NCBI RefSeq assembly: GCF_000430845.1
Contig: NZ_KE387264.1
Coordinates: forward strand, 64,750 to 128,749
Reading direction: 5' to 3'
Origin: Chryseobacterium gregarium DSM 19109
GTDB taxonomy: Bacteria > Bacteroidota > Bacteroidia > Flavobacteriales > Weeksellaceae
DNA length: 64,000 nucleotides
Below the pieces are notes generated by a model, which saw only the letters and a list, made by a program, of their open reading frames with translations, was not told the origin of the DNA and did not search any database. The position numbers and the translations under genes are program-made. Positions 35,014 through 43,237 of this stretch are shown one piece after another; the stretch's first letter is position 1; each line of letters starts with the position of its first letter.

Positions 35014-36621
35014 CTATGGTTTTGAAATAAGCTTACCGCTCTGCTGTGCACCCGTTTTACCTTTTATCTGATAAAAATAGATTCCGGCAGGGAGGTTCAT
35101 ATCCAATGCGTTAGCTTTACTTGTCAGGCGGGTTTCCAAGACTCTTGATCCCGCGGCATTAAAAATTGTAAGGTTTGACCCCGTTTCCGCATCATCCAAT
35201 ACGATATTCAGAACTGATGAAAACGGATTCGGATAGACCTTAGCGGCATAATCTTTGACAGGGACTGAAACTGTGCCCAGCGTAGTAGATGTACATCCTG
35301 CAGTCATCTGTGCATTGATACTGGATGTGGCTACAGCGCCGCTTGTACTCAGGATACGGCCTTCGATTACAGTTCCTGTATTCAGGTTAACTGCACCATT
35401 GTTACCGACCACTGTTCCTTTAAAACTGGAATAATCATTAAGGTTAATGGCTCCGTCTACCTTCCAGAAAACATTTTTTGCCTGTGCACCGTTCTGTAAC
35501 ACTACAGAAGCATAGGTACTGGTTGATAAAGCGCCGTTGATTTTAATCACAAATACGGCATCTGCGTTGCCCTGTGCATTTAAAATTACGGTTCCGTTGA
35601 GAACGGTAGCAGCATTCATAAGGTAAGTATGTGGGGTAAGCACAAGGTTCTGTCCGAATGCAGCAGGATAAAGGAGTTCAATATCCGTAGGAAGCGTATT
35701 AAGATACGTATAAACATTGTTAAGGTCAGCAGCAGCTGATGCCGTAGAGGTATCAGGACTTGAATGGATCGTTCCCGTTACATTATTGGCATCAAAGCCG
35801 GTGGTAAGCCCTGCGTTTGAACCGATGTCTCCCGTAACAAAAGAAATACCGGTATTGGTAACGGTTCCGTTCCCTGTGAATACTGTATAACATGCTATGG
35901 TATTTAAAACCGGTTTAGCAGGTCCTGTCAGGATCGGAGCTCCGCACCCAAGCGGTCTCGTTACGGTTACACCAGATACGGTTACTGCACCTGTTGTTGA
36001 AAGGGCACGCCCTTCAAGCGATACTCCGCTGTTAAGGACAATCGCTGCATTGTTGGCAATTACCGTTCCTTTCATCGCGGTATTGGTTGCAAGATCCACA
36101 AGGCCTTCTATCTTCCAGAATACGTTGCAGGCCAGGGCCCCATTGGTAAGCTGCACCTGTGCGCCTGCAGCAGAAGAGAAGGCGCCCTGGATTTTAAAAA
36201 TAAAAACTGAATTCGCATTTCCCCCTCCATCGAGGATCAGATTGTTATTTAAAGTAGCACTCTGTCCGATGGCATACGTTCCGGCAGTCAGTGTCTGTCC
36301 GTTGCCTAAAAGCGGTGCGGGAAAGAAATTGGGAACAGCCGCATTAAGCTGATTGTAGGCAATGGTTAAAGCCGCCGCCGCACTGGCAGCAGAACCGTCA
36401 GCATCATGCATAACACCGTCAACGTTTCCGAAGTTAGTGCTGGCCCCGTTATTTGTGCCTACGTCTCCGGTAAGGTGCGATAATCCGGTATTGCTTACTG
36501 CACCGTTTGTTGAAAAGAGTGCAAAATTAGATGCTGCACCAAGTACGGGCGCCTGAGCCGTCGCATGTGAACTAAAGCACATAAAGGTAACCAGAGCTAC
36601 CAGATGTAAAATTTTTTTCAT
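35014..36621 (-). CDS. Secreted two-domain DUF3494 ice-binding protein with T9SS sorting tail
   Basis: A 535-residue secreted protein: signal peptide (ending ATAQ), two tandem DUF3494 ice-binding domains (about 27-228 and 240-443), and a C-terminal T9SS type A sorting domain (about 455-535, VYPNPFSSVLNIVL, GIYFYQIKG). Each domain keeps the family landmarks: the TGDVG/TGDIG start, an NVFWK(I/V) segment and the GTV.xNNxAxxLNxGxxxEGRxLSTxGAV end. DUF3494 proteins bind ice or inhibit recrystallisation and often coat or adhere. Single-domain forms are commonest; a double domain is less usual. It would be anchored at or released from the surface. A strong terminator follows. Confidence 0.9.
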   Translation of the reverse strand: MKKILHLVALVTFMCFSSHATAQAPVLGAASNFALFSTNGAVSNTGLSHLTGDVGTNNGASTNFGNVDGVMHDADGSAASAAAALTIAYNQLNAAVPNFFPAPLLGNGQTLTAGTYAIGQSATLNNNLILDGGGNANSVFIFKIQGAFSSAAGAQVQLTNGALACNVFWKIEGLVDLATNTAMKGTVIANNAAIVLNSGVSLEGRALSTTGAVTVSGVTVTRPLGCGAPILTGPAKPVLNTIACYTVFTGNGTVTNTGISFVTGDIGSNAGLTTGFDANNVTGTIHSSPDTSTASAAADLNNVYTYLNTLPTDIELLYPAAFGQNLVLTPHTYLMNAATVLNGTVILNAQGNADAVFVIKINGALSTSTYASVVLQNGAQAKNVFWKVDGAINLNDYSSFKGTVVGNNGAVNLNTGTVIEGRILSTSGAVATSSINAQMTAGCTSTTLGTVSVPVKDYAAKVYPNPFSSVLNIVLDDAETGSNLTIFNAAGSRVLETRLTSKANALDMNLPAGIYFYQIKGKTGAQQSGKLISKP

Positions 36622-36941
36622 TATTTTTAGTATAAAGCTGAAAATTAATTAGTCCAGCTTAGGTGTATTATACTAAAACCATACCGTAAGGCATTATTTT
36701 TTATATTTTTAATAATAAAAATTATTTATTATTAAAAAGTTATAAATTAATTGTTTATATGATTAAAAAAAATATAATTTAATAAACAGTGTGTGTCCAT
36801 GAAAAGTTAGTTGAAAAAGCTAAAGAAAAATGACCGGTTACAGGCCTTACCGTAAGCCAGACTGCATTGAGTATCTACAATCTTTAATAAGCTGTTTTAA
36901 TGTAAAAGTTAAACCTTCTCCCTCCGAATACAAGGTCTTAT
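36622..36941. other. Intergenic AT-rich spacer
   Basis: About 320 bp between the ice-binding gene start and the stop of the PAS kinase. It must hold the ice-binding promoter, but no exact TAnnTTTG box is visible. A dyad-like TTATACTAAAAC stretch lies near 36670. No gene seen. Confidence 0.4.
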
Positions 36942-38075
36942 TTATTTATAAGGCATCGTTGCCTGCAGATGAGAGCGAAATGTAAAGCAGGTCTGCTGTT
37001 CATCCGAGGTTACGGTCAGCGTACCATTGTGGGCTTTTGCTATTTCAGAGGCAATATAGAGCCCGAGGCCTAATCCGTTCTGGCTGGATTGTTTGCCTTC
37101 CCGGCGAAAAGGATGGAAGAGGTAGGGCAGTGCTTCCTTCGGAACCGGTTTTCCCTGATTAATCACCGAGATTTCCCAGAGGTCTTCGGTAGCAGTGGCC
37201 TTTATAAGTACAGGCTCATCAGGCGACCCATGGATAATAGCATTCGCCAGCAGGTTGGAAACGAGCTGCGACATACGACCGGGATCACAGGTTACAGGCC
37301 GGTTGATATTAAAATCTGAATTGATGATTTTTTCCGGCCATACCACTTTCAGTTCATCGCTTACCTGGTTGAGCAATTGTTCAAGGTCTGTTTCAACCGG
37401 ACTGACAGGAAATCCGCCGCCAAGGCGCCCCCGCGCCAGATCCATGATATCATTAATCATGTCATACATCCTTTTTGATCCCGTCTGGATTAATTTGACG
37501 AGCTTTTCTTCGCGTTCTCCCAGTTTGGATCTTGCCACCAGCTGTGCCGCACTCATAACCCCGCCAAGCGGATTGCGGAGGTCATGGCCCAGAACGGCGA
37601 TGAACTGTTCACGGATCAGGGCATTCTGCTGTTCCATTTCCAGATTGGCTTCTGCAAGCTGTTTGGCAGTCTGCAGATTTTCTTCATACAGCCTGCGGTC
37701 TGAGGCGCGGAAAACCGTAAACCGGATAAAAAGCGGATGGTCATTTTCATCTTTTCTTTCATCACCGTTGATATAGACGGGCATTTTCCCGTTTCCTGAA
37801 TCTGCCAGTTCAAGAGCGACTTCATCAAAATATCCCTGCATCCGAAGCAAAGGCCAAAGATGGGTTTCAAAATAAATTTTTCCTCCCACAGCCAGTATAT
37901 CAGAAAAGCGCTTTCCTGATAATTTTTCAGGGACCGTATTCAGCCATCCGGCTGCACGCCTGTTGATCCTGGCAATTTTCCCTTCTCGGTCTGTGATGAC
38001 AAAGCCACATAATGAAGATTCAAAAAAATCATCAAAATCTTCGGCGGACGGGGGAAGGGAAAGTTTATTGTTCAT
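36942..38075 (-). CDS. PAS-domain sensor histidine kinase partnered with RsbQ-like hydrolase
   Basis: A 377-residue soluble kinase: PAS domain (about 10-130, with GGKIYFETHLWPLLRMQG), a coiled-coil linker (135-160), HisKA with His164 in VLGHDLRNPL, and HATPase with NAIIHG, GLGLGLYIASEIAKAH. The PAS domain belongs to the type found with RsbQ-like hydrolases and PP2C phosphatases. The start codon lies within the end of the upstream rsbQ-like gene (11-base overlap), so the two are translationally coupled. The hydrolase probably passes a small hydrophobic signal to this PAS domain, as RsbQ does to RsbP in Bacillus; here the output is histidine phosphorylation, not a phosphatase. No response regulator is adjacent. 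Confidence 0.9.
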   Translation of the reverse strand: MNNKLSLPPSAEDFDDFFESSLCGFVITDREGKIARINRRAAGWLNTVPEKLSGKRFSDILAVGGKIYFETHLWPLLRMQGYFDEVALELADSGNGKMPVYINGDERKDENDHPLFIRFTVFRASDRRLYEENLQTAKQLAEANLEMEQQNALIREQFIAVLGHDLRNPLGGVMSAAQLVARSKLGEREEKLVKLIQTGSKRMYDMINDIMDLARGRLGGGFPVSPVETDLEQLLNQVSDELKVVWPEKIINSDFNINRPVTCDPGRMSQLVSNLLANAIIHGSPDEPVLIKATATEDLWEISVINQGKPVPKEALPYLFHPFRREGKQSSQNGLGLGLYIASEIAKAHNGTLTVTSDEQQTCFTFRSHLQATMPYK

Positions 38076-38862
38076 CTAAATATTTTTTTATGGCTGAAAT
38101 GGTTTCTTCCGGGGCACTCAGGTTCGGGCAATGCCCGGTAGCATTCATAATAACAAGTGTGCTGTCCGGTATCTGTTTATGCATATAATGGCCTACTTCC
38201 TCCGGTGCAATCACATCATGGCTGCACTGCAGGATCAGAACGGGAATATGGGTCTGCGGAAGGATGTCGCGCTTGTCCGTAAGAAAAGTGGTTCTGGCAA
38301 AATGCCTGGCTATTTCCGGGTCGGTTTTACAAAAGCTGTTGGTCAGTTCTTCTCCGAGTTCTTTCCTTTCCGGATTTCCCATAATAACGGGAGCCATCGC
38401 CATTGACCAGCCCAGGTGGTTATTGTCCATCGATTCCAGCAGCTCATTGATCTCTGATCTGCTGAACCCGCCGGTATAGCCGTCCTGATTGATATAAGAC
38501 GGGGAAGGGCTCACCAGGATAAGTGTTTTAAAAATATCCGGGGTTATAGCGGCTGCCATAAGTCCCATGACTGCACTTACGGAATGCCCGACAAAAATAC
38601 CGTTTCTGATATTCAGTTCATCAGCAATTTCCGCGATATCTTCAGCATAGCCTTCAAGGCCATTATACTTTTGAAAAGAGTAGGCTGAAAGATCGGAATT
38701 TCCGGCGCCTACATGATCGAAAAGAACGGTTTTGTAATTGTCCTGAAACGCAGGGTAAACGTAGCGCCACATATTCTGATCACAACCGAAACCATGGGCA
38801 AACATCATTACAGTGTCACCATTTCCGCTTACCGTGACATTGTTTCTCTTAAGTACACTCAT
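38065..38862 (-). CDS. rsbQ: RsbQ-like alpha/beta hydrolase (KAI2/D14 relative)
   Basis: A 265-residue cytoplasmic hydrolase closely resembling B. subtilis RsbQ across its length: FAHGFGCDQNMW, FDHVGAGNSD, the nucleophile Ser94 in VGHSVSA, Asp216 in LQCSHDVIAP, and His244 in TGHCPNLS. The characteristic SPSPSYIND-like and NHLGWSMAMAPVIMG stretches are also present. RsbQ makes or binds a small hydrophobic ligand for the PAS domain of RsbP, and its plant homologues are karrikin and strigolactone receptors. I place the start at the ATG at 38862, matching RsbQ's N-terminus; longer starts add 40 residues of unlike sequence. It overlaps the PAS kinase by 11 bases. Confidence 0.92.
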   Translation of the reverse strand: MSVLKRNNVTVSGNGDTVMMFAHGFGCDQNMWRYVYPAFQDNYKTVLFDHVGAGNSDLSAYSFQKYNGLEGYAEDIAEIADELNIRNGIFVGHSVSAVMGLMAAAITPDIFKTLILVSPSPSYINQDGYTGGFSRSEINELLESMDNNHLGWSMAMAPVIMGNPERKELGEELTNSFCKTDPEIARHFARTTFLTDKRDILPQTHIPVLILQCSHDVIAPEEVGHYMHKQIPDSTLVIMNATGHCPNLSAPEETISAIKKYLDEQ

Positions 38863-39535
38863 AGAAGACCGCTTTTTACAAAGATAACTCATTATTCCGC
38901 ATGAACGTACTTCTGCTGAATAAATCCAGAAACGGTATCTGGTCAATAATCTAGGATATAGGTATGCATCTGAAGTATCCACTAAATTGTTCGGATTTTA
39001 TCTTACAGTAAATATACTTACAAGGTTATGTACTCGAATATGCAGAAGACAGTGATCTTTGCTTTATTTGGTTTATGGTAAGATCTATATGCCATCATTT
39101 AATAATAAATCCTAGCAATAAGAATATGAAGTCATCAGCTCTGTTATTTTTCAATTTATAAACTTAACGGCATTTTCAGAGAGAAAATACGGTTTAAATT
39201 TATTATTGAATAAAATGTCGAGTTTATTTTTCCACAAGCTGCTGAATATATTTCGTTTTTTTAAAAACAAAAACTGGATTTATTGTTTTGCTTTTAACGG
39301 CAGGAACTTTTTAGAAGAATTATGTCTGGTGAATCAGCCTATCAATACCGCTTTGAATTAATGGGATATTTAAGCAACGGGCCTATATATTAATTCAATA
39401 AGAGGAGCATTTAATACTTGGAAACTAAGGATATATTAATCTTAAACTAATAATATTTAAGAATCAGGTAAGCAACTAAAGAGTAAGATTGGATTATTTA
39501 GATGCTGATTTTTGTATTTCCATTATATTAAATAA
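38863..39535. other. Intergenic AT-rich stretch with one weak small ORF
   Basis: About 670 bp without a confident gene. A 48-codon plus-strand frame at 39215-39361 is aromatic and Asn-rich; it has an ATG but no supporting homology or promoter that I can see, so I do not call it. No repeats or terminators stand out. Confidence 0.35.
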
Positions 39536-39907
39536 TCAGTAAATATTTCTTTCGACCGGCAAACATAGCAGATATCCTTTTTTGATAATCTGAAGATAAT
39601 CCCAGAAAGATTTAAATTTCTGATTTTCACATGTAAATATTACCTCTCCATTATCGGTGGAACCTGTCAAATTAAAAGTATCCTGACCAATCCTGTACAG
39701 TTCCCAGATCTGAATATTATGATCAGACAACGTTTGCTGGTTTTCTAAGATAACATCTAAAATCCATGAACAATTCTCCTCCGTAATCAGATCATGTATT
39801 CCCAGGGTTATACTGATTAAACCTCTGTACGAATGAAGTTCTTCAGGATATTGATAAAAATCATAAAGATCATTTGCTGAGTTTTTTAAAGCCTTCCTTA
39901 CCATCAT
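39536..39907 (-). CDS. Small DUF6876-like protein
   Basis: A 123-residue soluble protein. The middle (CSWILDVILENQ, then IQIWELYRIGQDTFNLT and GEVIFTCENQK) follows the pattern I associate with DUF6876, a family of unknown function in Bacteroidota mobile and accessory regions. No catalytic motif is visible. It is divergent from the HTH-like gene at 40016, sharing a 108-bp control region. Its AT-rich composition matches the neighbouring unknown genes. Confidence 0.5.
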   Translation of the reverse strand: MMVRKALKNSANDLYDFYQYPEELHSYRGLISITLGIHDLITEENCSWILDVILENQQTLSDHNIQIWELYRIGQDTFNLTGSTDNGEVIFTCENQKFKSFWDYLQIIKKGYLLCLPVERNIY

Positions 39908-39947
39908 GTTATAATTTAAAATTTAATATCAATTTGTGAGATGAGCA

Positions 39948-39978
39948 TTGTTATATTAGAATTGTTTTTTTATCTTTG
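39948..39978 (+). promoter_or_regulatory. Complete Bacteroidota promoter (TTG-N20-TATCTTTG)
   Basis: TTG at 39948-39950 (-33), a 20-base spacer and TATCTTTG at 39971-39978 (-7) match the sigma-ABfr-type consensus TTG/TAnnTTTG with normal spacing. Transcription should start near 39985, about 31 bases before the ATG at 40016. It is the best promoter match noticed in the window. Confidence 0.75.
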
Positions 39979-40033
39979 ACAAATATAGACAAAATTTAGA
40001 CTATTTATATATAAAATGGACAAAATACAGACT
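39978..40033 (+). promoter_or_regulatory. Helically phased GAC repeats, candidate autoregulatory operator
   Basis: GAC triplets recur at 39978, 39988, 39999, 40019 and 40030, that is with steps of 10, 11, 20 and 11 bases. Two of the units form the longer near-repeat GACAAAATTTAGACT (39988-40002) and GACAAAATACAGACT (40019-40033), 13 of 15 identical. The array runs from the -7 box across the start codon, so a bound protein would block both transcription and translation entry. Confidence 0.5.
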
Positions 40034-40480
40034 GTAAAAGACAGGATTTTAGTATTCCTTGAAAGAAAGGGGATTAAAAAAGAAACTTTTTATAAAGATA
40101 TCGGGCTGTCTTCGTCTAATTTTAAAGGTGCGGCTTTAAAAAGTGATTTAGGGGTTGAAAAAGTAGCTAAAATTATTGTACTGTATCCGGACCTTCAGGA
40201 AAAGGAAAATTTAAATTGGTTGATAACCGGTAATGGTATTCTCAAGGTTTCTTTAAAAGAAAATATAAATCAGCCTGCGGATGATCTTTTACATAGCAAT
40301 AGTGAAATGCTTGGAGATTTGCTAGCCAATCTATACGCCCAATATAATGCCCAAGATAAGGGAGTATTGTTTATTCAAAGTCAAATTTCCAGATTAGAAA
40401 GAAAATTAGATGAGGCCATCCATAATCAAAATAAACATCTGGAAGAAATACTGTCTTTAATGAAAGGGGTGCCTAAATAG
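40016..40480 (+). CDS. Small HTH-like regulator with coiled-coil tail
   Basis: A 154-residue protein. Residues 1-75 look like an XRE/phage-repressor-type helix-turn-helix (FYKDIGLSSSNFKGAALKSDLGVEKVAKIIVLYPDL, then NWLITGNG, the usual repressor end). Residues 85-150 are a heptad-like helix (IQSQISRLERKLDEAIHNQNKHLEEIL), probably for dimerisation. The peptidase part of LexA-type repressors is absent. The promoter at 39948-39978 and phased repeats over the start suggest self-regulation. The three minus-strand genes that converge on it end at its stop (stop codons abut at 40480/40481). Confidence 0.7.
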   Translation: MDKIQTVKDRILVFLERKGIKKETFYKDIGLSSSNFKGAALKSDLGVEKVAKIIVLYPDLQEKENLNWLITGNGILKVSLKENINQPADDLLHSNSEMLGDLLANLYAQYNAQDKGVLFIQSQISRLERKLDEAIHNQNKHLEEILSLMKGVPK

Positions 40481-40738
40481 TTAATTTTTATTAATAATGA
40501 TTTTCTCATGGCCGCCAAGATATGTTTTTGTCGGTTTGATTAAAATAAGATAACCGAGATCATTGGCAAACAGCTCCAGATCCTGCATTGTATTCAGAAA
40601 ACCATTATTTATTTCCTTTTTCACCAGATACATCTTCTTAAGGTATTCCTCTTCAGATATAACGGTACTGGAATAGTCTTCCCATAATTTATCAGAAAGT
40701 GCAACAAGTATCTTCAATCGTTCTCTGTGGCTACTCAT
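40481..40738 (-). CDS. Hypothetical 85-residue protein
   Basis: I do not recognise this protein. It is soluble and helical at its N-terminus (SSHRERLKILVALSDKLWEDYSSTVISEEEYLKKMY). The ATG at 40738 overlaps the preceding stop as ATGAGTAG, an arrangement typical of coupled translation, so I prefer it to one 15 bases upstream. It is the last of three overlapping genes. Confidence 0.55.
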   Translation of the reverse strand: MSSHRERLKILVALSDKLWEDYSSTVISEEEYLKKMYLVKKEINNGFLNTMQDLELFANDLGYLILIKPTKTYLGGHEKIIINKN

Positions 40739-41285
40739 TTTCTTTAATATCATTACGTTTAAAGAGAATGGTTGAAAAACGATTCAAAGTACTGTTGTTA
40801 AACTTGTTAAGTACCTGCAGATTCCTATAGTAATTATCGAGTCTGAAGATCAGGAAAACGATCGCTATTAACAGGCAGATAACGGCCGTATCAGCAATTG
40901 CCGACACTTCATTTTGAAAATAAAAAATGAATTTGATATAAGTAACCAAATGGAAGTATCCGGCAATTAAAGCTGCATAATAGGTAAATCTGTTTGCCCT
41001 GAACAAGCCGCCTAACGCCAATAGAATAATACATGACGGTATTGACAGGTAATAAATAGCAGAATCAAGATCTAATCTCCTTTCACCGGCATTATTGCTC
41101 AGCTGTACATTTACATCTGTAAAATAGCCGATTATATTATTAAGAAACGGTGCAATAGCGGAAAGAACTACAAATACAGAAGCAACAACTTCAATAATTA
41201 TTTTACTTCGGCCGATCCGATTTTGTTGGATCAATTGTTTCTCCATCGGCTCCGGTTCCGGGGTTGGTTTGTGTATTGGTTTCAT
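40731..41285 (-). CDS. Hypothetical four-helix membrane protein
   Basis: A 184-residue protein with four hydrophobic segments (about 31-54, 78-96, 99-120, 128-149) and a basic C-terminus. I recognise no family. The first ATG (used here) overlaps the upstream lipoprotein gene by 83 bases; a second ATG at 41246 would reduce that to 44 bases. Its stop overlaps the next gene by 8 bases. The tight packing points to a three-gene unit acting at the envelope. Confidence 0.6.
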   Translation of the reverse strand: MKPIHKPTPEPEPMEKQLIQQNRIGRSKIIIEVVASVFVVLSAIAPFLNNIIGYFTDVNVQLSNNAGERRLDLDSAIYYLSIPSCIILLALGGLFRANRFTYYAALIAGYFHLVTYIKFIFYFQNEVSAIADTAVICLLIAIVFLIFRLDNYYRNLQVLNKFNNSTLNRFSTILFKRNDIKENE

Positions 41286-41541
41286 TAATAATTTCTTTAC
41301 TTTGCAGGGAATCTTGTTGTGTTTTTGAAGTTTCCGTTTTATTTGTTTTCAGATTACTTATTTCCTTTTTAAAGCTGTCTGTTTTAACGGAGTCCTGATC
41401 TATTATAAAATCTTTGGATTTGTTTACATTAATATCAACCTTATTTTTATCAGATGGGTTGGAGTATTCATCAAGTCTGTCCGAACATGCTGTTAAGATA
41501 GATAATAAAGAAATTCCCACTAATAGATGTTTTACTTTCAT
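41203..41541 (-). CDS. Small hydrophilic lipoprotein
   Basis: A 112-residue lipoprotein with signal peptide and lipobox Cys19 (SILTAC). The mature part is almost wholly polar, rich in Lys, Ser, Thr, Asp and Asn, with no recognisable fold, so probably disordered or a spacer. I start at the ATG that opens the signal peptide (an in-frame ATG 39 bases upstream is unlikely). Its 3' end overlaps the membrane-protein gene substantially. It is the first gene of the three-gene unit. Confidence 0.65.
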   Translation of the reverse strand: MKVKHLLVGISLLSILTACSDRLDEYSNPSDKNKVDINVNKSKDFIIDQDSVKTDSFKKEISNLKTNKTETSKTQQDSLQSKEIINETNTQTNPGTGADGETIDPTKSDRPK

Positions 41542-42217
41542 AATATAATTTTTTTTAACTGAGGATAATTTTACATCCAAATATAAAATTAAAAATTACC
41601 CGACAAAAATACAATTTAAATCACTAATTATTGAATTCAGAAGGTTAAAAAATGATTCTTTTTAGCCAGGATCTGAAAAAAATAAATGTAATACACTTGA
41701 GTCTACATTAATATCATATACACTCAAACTCATGTCTGTATTTTAAGAAGAAATTTTCCAGATCTCAATTAACAGAATAACCTAAACCTCCTTTTCGGTC
41801 AATATTTTGCAAATATACAAATTACCTTGTAAATGTTTGTTTATTAAGACCATACTTGCCATATTTTATTCAAGATAATTCTTAAGAAGTGATTAATAGG
41901 AGCATATTTTCCAATTTCCTCTATATAATAGGGTTAAAGTTCAACTTCATTTTTTGAAAAATAAGTATTCTAAACTCATTCAGTACCTGAAAAATAACTT
42001 GGTATCAGTTTAGTTTTTAATCGTTACATACTCGCATATTAATCAGCAACAAATTAAAAAATAAAAAGACAATAATTCCCAAAGCCATGGGAAGAGTATA
42101 TCCTGATTAATGTTGACAGAGCAATAAGAAGCAAAAAAGAAAAAACTTTTTACCAAATGGTAAATCATTATGCAGCGGTAAACTTCACCTTTGTTTCAGG
42201 AATTTAAATATAAAAAA
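41542..42217. promoter_or_regulatory. Long spacer with operator-like dyad upstream of the SDR gene
   Basis: About 675 bp of AT-rich sequence with no gene seen. Near its end TTTACC-AAAT-GGTAAA (42149-42164) is a 6-bp inverted repeat, and CACCTTTG (42186-42193) is one base from the -7 box. The dyad falls where the -33 element would be, so it could be an operator for the SDR gene. Confidence 0.4.
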
Positions 42218-42955
42218 ATGAAATCAGTATTAATTACGGGGGCCACCAAAGGCATTGGTCTGGAAACGGCAAAACAACTATCCGATAAGGGATTGATCGT
42301 TTATCTGGGAAGCCGGGACATTAATAAAGGAAATGCTGTTGTAAAGGAGCTGAATGAAATAGGCTTTAAAAATATAAAAGCGGTCCGGATAGATGTCACA
42401 AAAGAAGAGACTATTGCAGAAGCCCGGGGCATTATTGAAAAAGAACAGGGCCATTTAGATATTCTCATCAATAACGCAGGGATAAGCGGTGTTGTTCCAC
42501 AAAATGCCGCTGAAACTTCTGTGGAACATTATAATGAAGTATTTGATGTCAATCTGTATGGGGCAATCCGTGTCAGTCAGGCTTTTATTGGTTTACTGAA
42601 ACGGTCTGAAGAGCCCAGGATAGTGAATGTAAGTACCAGTGTAGGTTCGCTGTCGTTGCAAAGCAATCCGGAATGGCCGGCATACGATTATGCAAAATAT
42701 GCGATATATGCCTCATCAAAAGCAGCATTGAACATGTACACCGTTCATCTGGCTTATGAATTACGCAACACGGCTTTCAGAATAAATGCAGTCTGTCCGG
42801 GCTATACAAAAACAGATTTCACCAATCATAACGGGGGCGAAGTTCAAGAAGCCGGAAAGCGTATTGTTAAATATGCTTTAACAGATCAGGACGGTCCGAC
42901 GGGGAAATTTTTCAGCGAAGAAAGCAACCCTGAAACAGGGGAGATTCCTTGGTAA
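42218..42955 (+). CDS. Short-chain dehydrogenase/reductase (classical SDR)
   Basis: A 245-residue Rossmann-fold oxidoreductase. The cofactor motif is TGATKGIG (residues 7-14), NNAG occurs near residue 89, and the catalytic tetrad is present around Ser139 and YASSK (Tyr/Lys near 168-172). Arg in GSRD after the second strand favours NADP(H). The substrate is unknown. The start is the ATG at 42218; a TTG 27 bases upstream overlaps the -7-like box and is rejected. Confidence 0.88.
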   Translation: MKSVLITGATKGIGLETAKQLSDKGLIVYLGSRDINKGNAVVKELNEIGFKNIKAVRIDVTKEETIAEARGIIEKEQGHLDILINNAGISGVVPQNAAETSVEHYNEVFDVNLYGAIRVSQAFIGLLKRSEEPRIVNVSTSVGSLSLQSNPEWPAYDYAKYAIYASSKAALNMYTVHLAYELRNTAFRINAVCPGYTKTDFTNHNGGEVQEAGKRIVKYALTDQDGPTGKFFSEESNPETGEIPW

Positions 42956-43237
42956 TAAAGAATAACAGTGATCTCTAAAATAGCGGCAAAATCCGGGATT
43001 ATATTCAAGGTCTTTATTTTTTTCATTTTATAATATTGATTTTTTAGCTGATTTGAATTTTGACAAAGTCCATGCATACGCATGTAAAACCATTATTGAG
43101 TGGCAATATTTTTACGGATGTACATTTGGTATGGTGGCTGGCAAACTCTGAATGTATGTTGTACAGAAAATGTAAAATGGAAATATCGGAAACCCCCATA
43201 ATGGTATTAAGTGGTAAATTTACACTTTGAGAGATTG

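Noticed and set aside
39215..39361. A 48-codon frame in the spacer before the DUF6876-like gene
   Set aside because: It has an ATG but no leader motif, homology or promoter; unlike the peptide pair at 27 kb it has no supporting pattern.
39536..41541. A prophage or integrative element
   Set aside because: The small repressor-like gene is suggestive, but no integrase, attachment repeats or phage structural genes are seen.
42191..42217. An upstream TTG start for the SDR gene
   Set aside because: It overlaps the -7-like box; the ATG at 42218 begins at the normal first strand of the Rossmann fold.
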